This document shows positions 8,008 through 14,636 of a stretch of DNA of 25,540 nt, one piece after another. The position numbers were made by a program, and so were the translations under genes. The stretch is from JAIOSM01 sp964565415 (GTDB lineage Bacteria > Desulfobacterota > Desulfobacteria > Desulfobacterales > Desulfobacteraceae), in contig CAZMEX010000046.1 of the NCBI GenBank assembly GCA_964565415.1, forward strand, positions 1 to 25,540, written 5' to 3'. Numbering within the stretch: the stretch's first letter is position 1; each line of letters opens with the position of its first letter. The notes below the pieces were generated by a model. That model had not been told where the DNA came from. It saw nothing but the letters and a program-made list of their open reading frames with translations, and did no database searches.

Positions 8008-8826
8008 ATGAAGCTTTTTTGTTTATTTAGTGACGAAAGGGTGTTCAGGTCAAAAGCACCAAGTATTTATTCATCAATTTTTAAAAAAATTGGAATTCAG
8101 GCTCAATATGTCCCTTTTAAGGTGATGCCAGATGATATTGGCAGTGCCCTGGAAAGTTTAAAGATTCTTAATATTGATGGCGCAAATATTACCATGCCCT
8201 ATAGGGAATCTGTACTTCCCTATGTAGATATACTTTCTGAAGGTGCAAATATAATACAGGCTGTCAATACAATTACCCGCTCCGGTGATATAATAAAAGG
8301 ATACAATACAAATGCCATTGGATTCATGGATACGCTGGAAGGGGCAAATTTTAATATCAATAATAAAACAGCTCTTGTTTTTGGAACCGGAGGTGTGGCA
8401 AAAGCAATTGTTTTTATTTTAAACTGGCTAAGGGCAAATTCCGTTACAATTGCAGGACACTCCAGTGACCGGCTTAGTATGATTGTAAAAAAATTTGGTG
8501 GTAAACCTGAATTTATCAAGTCCATTGCATCACAACCTGTTACAGCAGATATTATTGTCAACACCACTTCAATATCCAGCCCGGATGAGTCCATGGAGTT
8601 TGCTCAATTGGTCAGCAAGCTGAATATCCAAAATTGTGAGCTTATAATTGATCTCAATTATGGACGAAAAAATAATTTTTGGGAGAATCTTGCAAAATCA
8701 CATCACATCAAATTCATAGACGGGCTTACACCTTTTTCCCATTCTGCACGGCGCAATCTTATGCTCTGGACAAAAATTGATGTGGATTATAAAGAATTTC
8801 TAAAAGCTGCACATGAATCAATATGA
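8008..8826 (+). CDS. Shikimate dehydrogenase-like protein with altered catalytic residues
   Basis: AroE family fold, 272 residues (usual length): an N-terminal substrate domain, a Rossmann domain with GTGGVA (126-131), and a C-terminal return. Family landmarks survive: GANITMP (58-64), AVNTI (85-89), GYNTN (98-102) and Y218. Compared with E. coli AroE, key positions differ: the serine of SKSP that binds shikimate is A17, catalytic K65 is R66, catalytic D102 is N102, and the substrate-binding Gln near the C terminus (Q244) is S246. NADP/NAD binding looks intact. It may be a diverged paralog with another substrate, a slow enzyme, or the organism's only and unusual AroE. It lies among signalling genes rather than aro genes, though an aromatic-pathway fusion is 4 kb away. 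Start ATG 8008 has only a weak ribosome binding site. Confidence 0.8.
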   Translation: MKLFCLFSDERVFRSKAPSIYSSIFKKIGIQAQYVPFKVMPDDIGSALESLKILNIDGANITMPYRESVLPYVDILSEGANIIQAVNTITRSGDIIKGYNTNAIGFMDTLEGANFNINNKTALVFGTGGVAKAIVFILNWLRANSVTIAGHSSDRLSMIVKKFGGKPEFIKSIASQPVTADIIVNTTSISSPDESMEFAQLVSKLNIQNCELIIDLNYGRKNNFWENLAKSHHIKFIDGLTPFSHSARRNLMLWTKIDVDYKEFLKAAHESI

Positions 8827-8861
8827 TTTTGCCTAGGGTATAAAAAAGGAGAATTTAAGCA

Positions 8862-10379
8862 ATGGGCGCAAAAACAGATATTAATAAAATTCTTGTGATA
8901 GATGATGAAGAAAGCCTCCGGGATGGTGCTAAAAGGATACTTTCAAGAATGGGTTTTAATGTCCTGCTTGCATCAACAGGTCAAAAAGGGCTTGATACTC
9001 TTGAAAATGAACCTGCTGGCATTGTATTGCTTGATCTGAAAATGCCTGGCATGGATGGCATGGATGTCCTAAAAAATATTTCAGCCATGGAGAAAAATAT
9101 TCTTGTTATTGTAATAACAGGATATGCTACCATTGAAACTGCCATTGAAGCTATGAAGGTTGGAGCATATGATTTTATTCCAAAACCATATGAGCCGGAC
9201 CAGCTTAGAATTGTTGTTAACAGAGCACAAGAGAAGCTTAAACTTGAACAATCTGCCATACAGCTTGAACAAAAGCAGAAAGAGACCCTCACTGTTCTGC
9301 ATACTGAACGAAGCAGGACCCACACAATAATTGAATCCCTTCCCAATGGTGTAATTGTTACAAACCCTGAAGGAAACGTTATTCTTATAAACCCCGCGTG
9401 TTGTCAGTTTCTTGGAGTTGAATTCACCGAAGAAAATAAACAAGAGACAAACCCGATTGATAAATATATCCATGACAAAGAGCTGTGTATTCTTGCCAAA
9501 GATATATCCAGAGGAAAATATATTGATTATACTGATATTCCATCAAAAGAGATTGAAACAAAAGAGGGAAAATTTCTTTTAGCGCGCTGCCGACCTGTGA
9601 TTGGGGAAAAGCAGGAATGCCTTGGCTGTGTTATTAACCTTATGGATATCTCCGCCATGAAAACCCTTGATCTTCTAAAATCAGAATTTGTTTTAAAGGT
9701 TACCCATGAGCTGCGCTCACCCCTTTCAACCATTCACGAACAGCTTGAAACAGTGATTAAAGGTGAACGTGAAAACAGTGATCAAGATGACCAGTACATG
9801 CTTTCCAGAGCAAAGGAAAAAGTATATGGACTGATTTCTACAATAGGGGATCTGCTTGATTTATCCCGCATTGAAACTGGTGCTTCTGCAAAAGCACACA
9901 AGCCGGTTAATGTGTATGAGGTACTGACCAATATTGTAGACTTTTTAAATGCCAGGGCAAAAGCAAAAAATCAGATATTGACTTTAAGAGAAGTGGATAA
10001 ACCGCTTCCAATTTTAAAAACTGATATTGTAACCCTTGAAAGTATATTTGGGAACCTGATTGCCAATGCAATTAATTATACTCAAGATGGTGGAAGAATT
10101 GAAGTGGTGGCAGAAAAAATCGGTAATAATATCCGTGTAAAAGTTATTGATAATGGATTTGGAATTGAAGCAAAACATATTGAAAAAATTTTTGAGCGTT
10201 TTTACAGAGTAAAAAATGACAAGACCAGATTTCTGCTGGGCACAGGTCTGGGGCTCCCCATTGTGAAAAATATTGTGGATTCCATGAATGGGTATATTGA
10301 GGTTAAAAGTGAAGTAAACAAAGGCTCAACCTTTACTGTCCTTTTACCACTTGATCAATCAAACAATGCTATTATGTGA
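8862..10379 (+). CDS. Hybrid sensor: REC-PAS-histidine kinase
   Basis: A 505-residue probably soluble protein with the receiver domain first. REC spans about 8-125 (D14-D15, phosphoacceptor D58 in VLLDLKMPGMDG, then ITGYAT and PKPY). A coiled-coil linker (about 120-152) leads to a PAS domain (about 153-265). The DHp domain has H282 in KVTHELRSPLST, and the ATPase has NLIANAINYT, DNGFGIE and GTGLGLPI. Placing REC ahead of PAS and kinase means that phosphorylation by another kinase could tune this one, as in phosphorelays. The neighbouring PAS kinase and REC genes could form one pathway with it (inference). AAGGAG lies at 8847-8852, about 9 bases from the ATG. The stop TGA at 10377-10379 directly abuts the next gene's GTG. 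Confidence 0.9.
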   Translation: MGAKTDINKILVIDDEESLRDGAKRILSRMGFNVLLASTGQKGLDTLENEPAGIVLLDLKMPGMDGMDVLKNISAMEKNILVIVITGYATIETAIEAMKVGAYDFIPKPYEPDQLRIVVNRAQEKLKLEQSAIQLEQKQKETLTVLHTERSRTHTIIESLPNGVIVTNPEGNVILINPACCQFLGVEFTEENKQETNPIDKYIHDKELCILAKDISRGKYIDYTDIPSKEIETKEGKFLLARCRPVIGEKQECLGCVINLMDISAMKTLDLLKSEFVLKVTHELRSPLSTIHEQLETVIKGERENSDQDDQYMLSRAKEKVYGLISTIGDLLDLSRIETGASAKAHKPVNVYEVLTNIVDFLNARAKAKNQILTLREVDKPLPILKTDIVTLESIFGNLIANAINYTQDGGRIEVVAEKIGNNIRVKVIDNGFGIEAKHIEKIFERFYRVKNDKTRFLLGTGLGLPIVKNIVDSMNGYIEVKSEVNKGSTFTVLLPLDQSNNAIM

Positions 10380-11210
10380 GTGAATAGCAACTGCCCTTTT
10401 ATGAAACTAATTGATGCACATTGCCATTTGCAGGATTCACGCATAATTGCAGAGCATGCTCGTCTAGTGCAGCGCGCCAATTCAGGCGGCATTAAATATA
10501 TGGTTTGTTGCGCCACATGTGCAAAAGACTGGTCTGATGTGCAAAAACTTTCTTTGGAGCATAATTCTATTATTCCAGGCTATGGAATACATCCATGGTT
10601 TGTTGACAATCTTTCATCAACCTGGAAGGAGAAGCTTATAAATTTGCTGGAAAGTGAAAAAACCAGACTTGAGTTTCACTCAACACCAGGTATAGGCGAA
10701 GCAGGACTGGATTTTACCATTAAAGGCTGTGATCGTGACTTACAGAAAGATATACTTGTACAACAACTTGAGCTTGCAAAAGAGATGAACCTTCCCATAT
10801 CTATCCACATTAGAAAAGCGTGGGACATGTTTATTCATATTATAAAAAAAATTGGTAAACTTGATGCACAAGGTCTGATACACTCTTATTCAGGTTCTCC
10901 TGATATGGTCCCTCTATTTGAAAAATATGGTTTTTATATATCGTTTTCAGGCTCTATTACACGACCTGGTGCAAAAAAGGTTGCAAGATCTTTAGGGAGT
11001 GTATCAAAGCATAGAATGCTTGTTGAAACTGACAGCCCTGATATCTGTCCAACCAGGCAGTCAAATCAGGAAGAAAATAATATCAATACGCCGGAAAACC
11101 TTGTTATTATTGCAAAGGCTGCTTCACAAATAAAAAAAATTACAATAAAAGAGTGTGCAATGACAACCTATAATAATGGAGTCAGGTTATTTAATATATC
11201 TGAAAAGTAA
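10380..11210 (+). CDS. tatD: TatD-family metal-dependent hydrolase/nuclease
   Basis: TatD family (TIM-barrel, two metal ions; 3'-5' exonuclease activity in studied members), 276 residues. Metal ligands appear in order: the HCH pair in LIDAHCHL, the Glu in GIGEAGLDF, the His in PISIHIRKAWD, the His in GLIHSYSGS, and the Asp in LVETDSPD. The GTG at 10380 follows the previous stop codon directly, so translational coupling is likely. The alternative ATG at 10401 gives MKLIDAHCHL, which matches typical family starts better, and neither has a clear Shine-Dalgarno. crcB begins immediately after the TAA. Family call is firm, exact start is not. Confidence 0.88.
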   Translation: MNSNCPFMKLIDAHCHLQDSRIIAEHARLVQRANSGGIKYMVCCATCAKDWSDVQKLSLEHNSIIPGYGIHPWFVDNLSSTWKEKLINLLESEKTRLEFHSTPGIGEAGLDFTIKGCDRDLQKDILVQQLELAKEMNLPISIHIRKAWDMFIHIIKKIGKLDAQGLIHSYSGSPDMVPLFEKYGFYISFSGSITRPGAKKVARSLGSVSKHRMLVETDSPDICPTRQSNQEENNINTPENLVIIAKAASQIKKITIKECAMTTYNNGVRLFNISEK

Positions 11211-11594
11211 ATGCAGATACAAAATATTTTTATAGTTGGGTGTGGTGGTTTTATCGGATCTATATTGCGATATCTTGTTACAATATGGTCAAAAACCTTG
11301 TTCAAGGAGTTGTCTTTTCCCCTTGGTACCCTAATGGTTAATATTACAGGCTGCCTTCTTCTAGGGTTATTTTCCGGCTGGGCAGAAAACCATCAGTTTT
11401 TCACCCCGCAAATCAGGCTGTTAATGTTTGTTGGCATCTTGGGCAGCTTTACAACGTTTTCAACATTCGGCTATGAAACCATTGCGATGATACACAATGG
11501 TGATACTTTGCAGGCTGCCCTCAATGTGGTACTGCAAGTAGTAATTGGTCTTTCTGCTGCATTTATTGGGTTTCAGATGGCGTATAAACCCTAG
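11211..11594 (+). CDS. crcB: Fluoride channel (FluC/CrcB)
   Basis: Small membrane channel that exports fluoride as a dual-topology dimer. The 127-residue product has the family length and four hydrophobic helices. Signatures are GCGGFIGSILRY (residues 10-21), GTLMVNITGCLLLG (helix 2, with the conserved Asn), and GSFTTFSTFGYE, which carries the phenylalanine and threonine lining of the pore and the sodium site. The ATG follows the tatD stop without a gap, so it sits in the same operon. No fluoride riboswitch was seen, consistent with it being internal to the operon. Confidence 0.93.
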   Translation: MQIQNIFIVGCGGFIGSILRYLVTIWSKTLFKELSFPLGTLMVNITGCLLLGLFSGWAENHQFFTPQIRLLMFVGILGSFTTFSTFGYETIAMIHNGDTLQAALNVVLQVVIGLSAAFIGFQMAYKP

Positions 11595-11608
11595 ATGACG
11601 AGGTTATT

Positions 11609-12355
11609 ATTATAATAGATCAATTTACCAGAACCCGGCAACTTATCGGGAAAAAAGCATTAACCAAAATTAAAAAGGGCAAAGTTGCAGTTTTCGGACT
11701 TGGAGCAGTGGGGTCATTTGCACTGGAGGCATTGGCACGGACAGGGATTGGCTCTTTTGTTCTTGTTGATTTTGATACAATTGATGTGACAAATATTAAT
11801 CGTCAGATCTATGCTTTGCACACAACAATTGGAGAAAAAAAAGCAAAGGTTGCAAAACAGAGAATTAAAGATATCAATCCTGATGCCCATGTTAAAATTC
11901 AGGATTCATTTGTCAATGCTGAAAGTATTGAAAACCTGTTGTCACAGGATATCGATATTGTGATAGATGCCATAGACGGCTTAAACTCCAAGGTGAATCT
12001 TATCTGCAAAGCAAAAGAGATGGGTTTGAAGGTGGTTTCAAGCATGGGAGCTGCGGGTAAAACAGATGCCTCCATGATAAAGATAAGCGATCTTTTTGAT
12101 ACAACCATTTGTCCCCTTGCTCGATTTGTGAGACAAAGACTACGCAGGCGGGGCATTGTAGAAAACATCCAATGTGTCTACTCTGAAGAGCCGCCAAAAA
12201 ATAATATTAATGAGTCATTTTTAGAAGCAGAGTCTGAATATGACCCGGAGCAGGATCATGGAAGAAAAAGACCATCCCTTGGGACTGTCCCCCATGTAAC
12301 AGGAACTTTTGGCTTGATGATTGCCAATATTGTAATCAGTGAGATATTAAATTAA
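11609..12355 (+). CDS. tcdA: tRNA threonylcarbamoyladenosine dehydratase (TcdA/CsdL), start non-canonical
   Basis: E1-like enzyme that uses ATP to cyclise N6-threonylcarbamoyladenosine at position 37 of ANN-decoding tRNAs. The sequence shows the nucleotide-binding FGLGAVGSFALEALARTG, DFDTIDVTNINRQ, the family's SMGAAGKTD and an LRRRGI segment, then a C-terminal GTVPHVTGTFGLM. Reading back in frame, conserved sequence (DQFTRTRQLIGKKAL) continues to the stop at 11585-11587 without any ATG, GTG or TTG. The only GTG (11708) falls inside the nucleotide-binding motif and cannot be the start. GAGG at 11600-11603 precedes ATT (11609) and ATA (11612), so an AUU/AUA start is proposed. A frameshift from the ATG at 11595 is the alternative. 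Product is about 248 residues. Confidence 0.8.
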   Translation: MIIDQFTRTRQLIGKKALTKIKKGKVAVFGLGAVGSFALEALARTGIGSFVLVDFDTIDVTNINRQIYALHTTIGEKKAKVAKQRIKDINPDAHVKIQDSFVNAESIENLLSQDIDIVIDAIDGLNSKVNLICKAKEMGLKVVSSMGAAGKTDASMIKISDLFDTTICPLARFVRQRLRRRGIVENIQCVYSEEPPKNNINESFLEAESEYDPEQDHGRKRPSLGTVPHVTGTFGLMIANIVISEILN

Positions 12356-12360
12356 TGTAA

Positions 12361-12395
12361 GTTTGCCCCAAAGATATAGATATCCCGGGGCAAAC
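12361..12395. terminator. Hairpin between convergent tcdA and aroF-pheA
   Basis: GTTTGCCCC (12361-12369) pairs perfectly with GGGGCAAAC (12387-12395), and GATAT/ATATC can pair inside the loop. It begins 5 bases after the tcdA stop codon, between convergent genes, so it may stop transcription in both directions. A T-run does not follow directly on the + strand (TATAATAC comes next), so termination is only likely. Confidence 0.6.
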
Positions 12396-12413
12396 TATAA
12401 TACGGGCAATTTT

Positions 12414-14282
12414 TTAATAAACTCCAAGTATCCTGAAATAATCAGTTTTTTCTCTAATGGCTTTAAGCGCAGAGCTTGAACTTTCATCTTCTATATTTGT
12501 TTCCAGGTCAGTATAGAACATATATTTCCATGGTTTTCCCGGTATTGGTCTTGATTCAAGCTTTACAAGGTTGATATTGTGGTTTGAAAAGATTTTCATG
12601 ATATCAAACAGGGCACCAGGTTTGTTTGGTGTTGAAAAAATTATGGATGTTTTACTGCCTTTGGCTATTGCCCCATTATCCTTTGATATTATTGCAAAGC
12701 GCGTATAGTTTCTTGGATTATCTTCAATACCTTTATCAAGGATTTTCATTCCAAAAATCTCAGCTGCCATACTGCTGCCAATTGCTGCCATTTTTATATC
12801 TTTGGATTCCTTAACTTCTCTTACTGCACTTGCAGTGGCTTTTGCAGGCACCTGTTCATAACCTGGGTGTTGATCAAGATAATGTTTACATTGGGAAAAT
12901 GCAGGTGGAGGTGCAAGCACTTTCACAATTGAATTTTTATCAGCACATTTATGTGCAATTAATGAGTGCTCTACTCGAATTGTTATTTCACCTGTAATCT
13001 TAAGGTCATACTCCTGTAAAAGGTCATAATTCTCATGGATGGAGCCTGAAAGTGAGTTCTCCAATGGGATTACACCGTATTCTGCATCACCTGCATCAAC
13101 TGCCTGGAACACATCTTTAAAAGTCTGCAAGGGAGCAGGTTTAATATCATCACCAAAATATTGAATTGATGCTTTGTGACTATATGCTCCCAATGCACCT
13201 ATAAACGCGGCTGTACCAGCACCGTTGCCATTTGATTCCTTCATTTTTTCTGATTTTTTCAAATAATCAAAATCCAGCTGCTTACCCACAACAGGCGCAA
13301 TAACATACAAGTCCCTGGTGAGTTGACCAAACTGTTCAGGATAAAGGCTTTGGGGACCGTCTGACAAAGCATTGTCAGGATCATTATGGACTTCAATCAT
13401 TAATGCATCAGCACCTGCTGCTATTGCTGCCCTTGCCATGGGGCTTACTTTTTCCCTGATCCCTGTTGCATGGCTTGGATCAATCACAATGGGCAGGTGA
13501 GTGAGCTTTTTCAGCACTGGAATTGCAGAGAGATCCAGAGTATTTCTGGTGGAAGGTTCAAAGGTTCTGATGCCACGTTCACATAGTATCACATTGTCAT
13601 TTCCTTCAGACACTATATATTCAGCAGACATCAACCATTCATTAATTGTAGATGCAAGCCCTCTTTTTAAGAGAACAGGCTTTTCCATTTTGCCGACACA
13701 TTTGAGAAGCTCAAAGTTCTGCATGTTTCTGGCACCGATCTGAATCATGTCAACATACTTTACCATCAGATCTGCCTGGGCAGGTGAAGTCATCTCGGTT
13801 ACAACACCAAGCCCCGTCTCTTTTCTCACTTTAGCAAGAATTTTCAAGCCCTCTTCCTCCAATCCTTGAAATGAATATGGTGATGAACGTGGTTTATAGG
13901 CACCACCTCTAAACAGGACCCCGCCATACTGCCGCACTGATTTTGCTATGGACATGCACTGTTCAAGGCTTTCAACAGCACAGGGCCCTGCCATGATTAC
14001 TATTCTGTCTGAGCCCACCACAACATCTCCAACCTTAACTTTTGTATCTTCCTTTTTAAATCCACGGCTTACAAATTTGAATGATGTGCTTATGGGAACA
14101 ACATCAACAACTCCATCCATCTGTTTGAAAAAATCTTTGTTCAGTGAAGTCTTTCCAATTACTCCGATTACACTCTTGCCTTTATCTACAATCTCTCGTG
14201 TAATACAATTTTGCTCTGCCAGACTGTTTTTCAACACCTTTTTTTGCCCCTGGGTAATCTTTTCATCCAATACAAGTAACAT
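12414..14282 (-). CDS. aroF-pheA: DAHP synthase - prephenate dehydratase fusion with ACT domain
   Basis: A 622-residue bifunctional protein. Residues 1-75 form the ferredoxin-like regulatory domain of type I-beta DAHP synthases. Residues 90-335 are the DAHP synthase barrel (MAGPCAVES 98-105, GGAYKPRSSPYSFQG 126-140, LLKRGLASTINEW 204-216, IDPSHATG 267-274), joining PEP and erythrose 4-phosphate. After a linker, 357-530 is prephenate dehydratase (GALGAYSHKAS, PLENSLSGS, TRF at 527-529). Residues 544-622 are an ACT domain with ESRP (576-579), the Phe-binding signature. No chorismate mutase domain is present. The protein thus combines the first aromatic step with the Phe-specific step. GGGAGG precedes the ATG, and a Phe attenuator lies upstream. 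The dehydratase HPQ-type motif reads PPPAFSQC here, a small oddity. Confidence 0.93.
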   Translation of the reverse strand: MLLVLDEKITQGQKKVLKNSLAEQNCITREIVDKGKSVIGVIGKTSLNKDFFKQMDGVVDVVPISTSFKFVSRGFKKEDTKVKVGDVVVGSDRIVIMAGPCAVESLEQCMSIAKSVRQYGGVLFRGGAYKPRSSPYSFQGLEEEGLKILAKVRKETGLGVVTEMTSPAQADLMVKYVDMIQIGARNMQNFELLKCVGKMEKPVLLKRGLASTINEWLMSAEYIVSEGNDNVILCERGIRTFEPSTRNTLDLSAIPVLKKLTHLPIVIDPSHATGIREKVSPMARAAIAAGADALMIEVHNDPDNALSDGPQSLYPEQFGQLTRDLYVIAPVVGKQLDFDYLKKSEKMKESNGNGAGTAAFIGALGAYSHKASIQYFGDDIKPAPLQTFKDVFQAVDAGDAEYGVIPLENSLSGSIHENYDLLQEYDLKITGEITIRVEHSLIAHKCADKNSIVKVLAPPPAFSQCKHYLDQHPGYEQVPAKATASAVREVKESKDIKMAAIGSSMAAEIFGMKILDKGIEDNPRNYTRFAIISKDNGAIAKGSKTSIIFSTPNKPGALFDIMKIFSNHNINLVKLESRPIPGKPWKYMFYTDLETNIEDESSSSALKAIREKTDYFRILGVY

Positions 14283-14296
14283 GTTGCCTCCCTTTC

Positions 14297-14338
14297 AAAA
14301 TAAAAAAGGCTCCTAGGAATTTCTTATCCTTGGAGCCT
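14297..14338 (-). terminator. Attenuator terminator T2
   Basis: On the minus strand AGGCTCC pairs with GGAGCCT (14332-14338 with 14307-14313). After one mismatch, AGGA pairs with TCCT around an 8-base loop, and a TTTTTTATTTT tail follows. It ends about 15 bases before the aroF-pheA start codon, so it can only act to stop transcription entering that gene. Confidence 0.8.
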
Positions 14339-14340
14339 GA

Positions 14341-14377
14341 AAACAAAAACCCCGGATAAACCTTAGTTCATCCGGGG
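14341..14377 (-). terminator. Attenuator terminator T1
   Basis: On the minus strand CCCCGGAT (14377-14370) pairs with ATCCGGGG (14357-14350) across a 12-base loop, followed by TTTTTGTTT. The 8-bp GC-rich stem plus T-run is a standard intrinsic terminator. Its 5' arm overlaps the antiterminator partner sequence, so the two structures exclude each other. Confidence 0.85.
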
Positions 14378-14422
14378 TATATTAACCTAAAAGTATTTTA
14401 GTTATTATTATACCGGATGAAC
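14366..14422 (-). promoter_or_regulatory. Antiterminator pairing in the Phe attenuator
   Basis: GTTCATCCGG (14422-14413, minus strand), which spans leader codons 27-30, is exactly complementary to CCGGATGAAC (14375-14366), giving a 10-bp helix. Forming it takes most of the 5' arm of terminator T1. A ribosome held at the Phe codons would leave it free to form; one reaching the stop codons would block it. Confidence 0.8.
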
Positions 14423-14500
14423 GCTCCTAAAAAAGCTAAAGAAACGTTCAATACTAAATATTGCAAGAACAGCCAAATTTTTATTTGATGCAATTTTCAT
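14408..14500 (-). CDS. pheL: Phenylalanine leader peptide
   Basis: A 30-codon reading frame on the minus strand starting ATG at 14500 and ending in three consecutive TAA codons (14410-14402). Its role would be ribosome-mediated control of the aroF-pheA fusion: stalling when charged tRNA-Phe is scarce. Phe occupies codons 15, 20, 21, 23 and 24, that is RFFSFFR near the end and five Phe in ten codons, far above chance. The Phe cluster lies just before the segment that forms the antiterminator, the geometry used in the E. coli pheA and trp leaders. The start has no obvious Shine-Dalgarno, which is the weak point. No similarity to a known leader sequence is claimed beyond composition and layout. 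Confidence 0.85.
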   Translation of the reverse strand: MKIASNKNLAVLAIFSIERFFSFFRSVHPV

Positions 14501-14559
14501 TGGTATAAAGTAAACAATTTTTTTGTTTCATAATTAATAGTTAACAAAAATTTTCTAGA

Positions 14560-14588
14560 GATATACAAATTATACTATTGTTTGTCAA
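14560..14588 (-). promoter_or_regulatory. Promoter of the Phe leader
   Basis: On the minus strand TTGACA (14588-14583), a 17-base spacer, then TATATC (14565-14560). Transcription would begin near 14553, about 50 bases before the leader ATG. No terminator is visible between the end of the EamA gene (14637) and this promoter, so read-through from the Bat operon would also meet the attenuator. Confidence 0.6.
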
Positions 14589-14636
14589 TAAAAAAATATA
14601 AAACTAAATAATAGTGCAGTGGAAAAGAGGGTAATA

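Noticed and set aside
14283..14500. T-box or amino acid riboswitch upstream of aroF-pheA
   Set aside because: No T-box consensus (AGGGUGGNACCGCG-like) is present, and the Phe-rich ORF with alternating hairpins explains the region better.
14473..14532. Overlapping short minus-strand ORF beginning MKQKN upstream of the Phe leader
   Set aside because: It contains no Phe codons, ends before the antiterminator arm, and also lacks a ribosome binding site; the later ATG fits the attenuator geometry.
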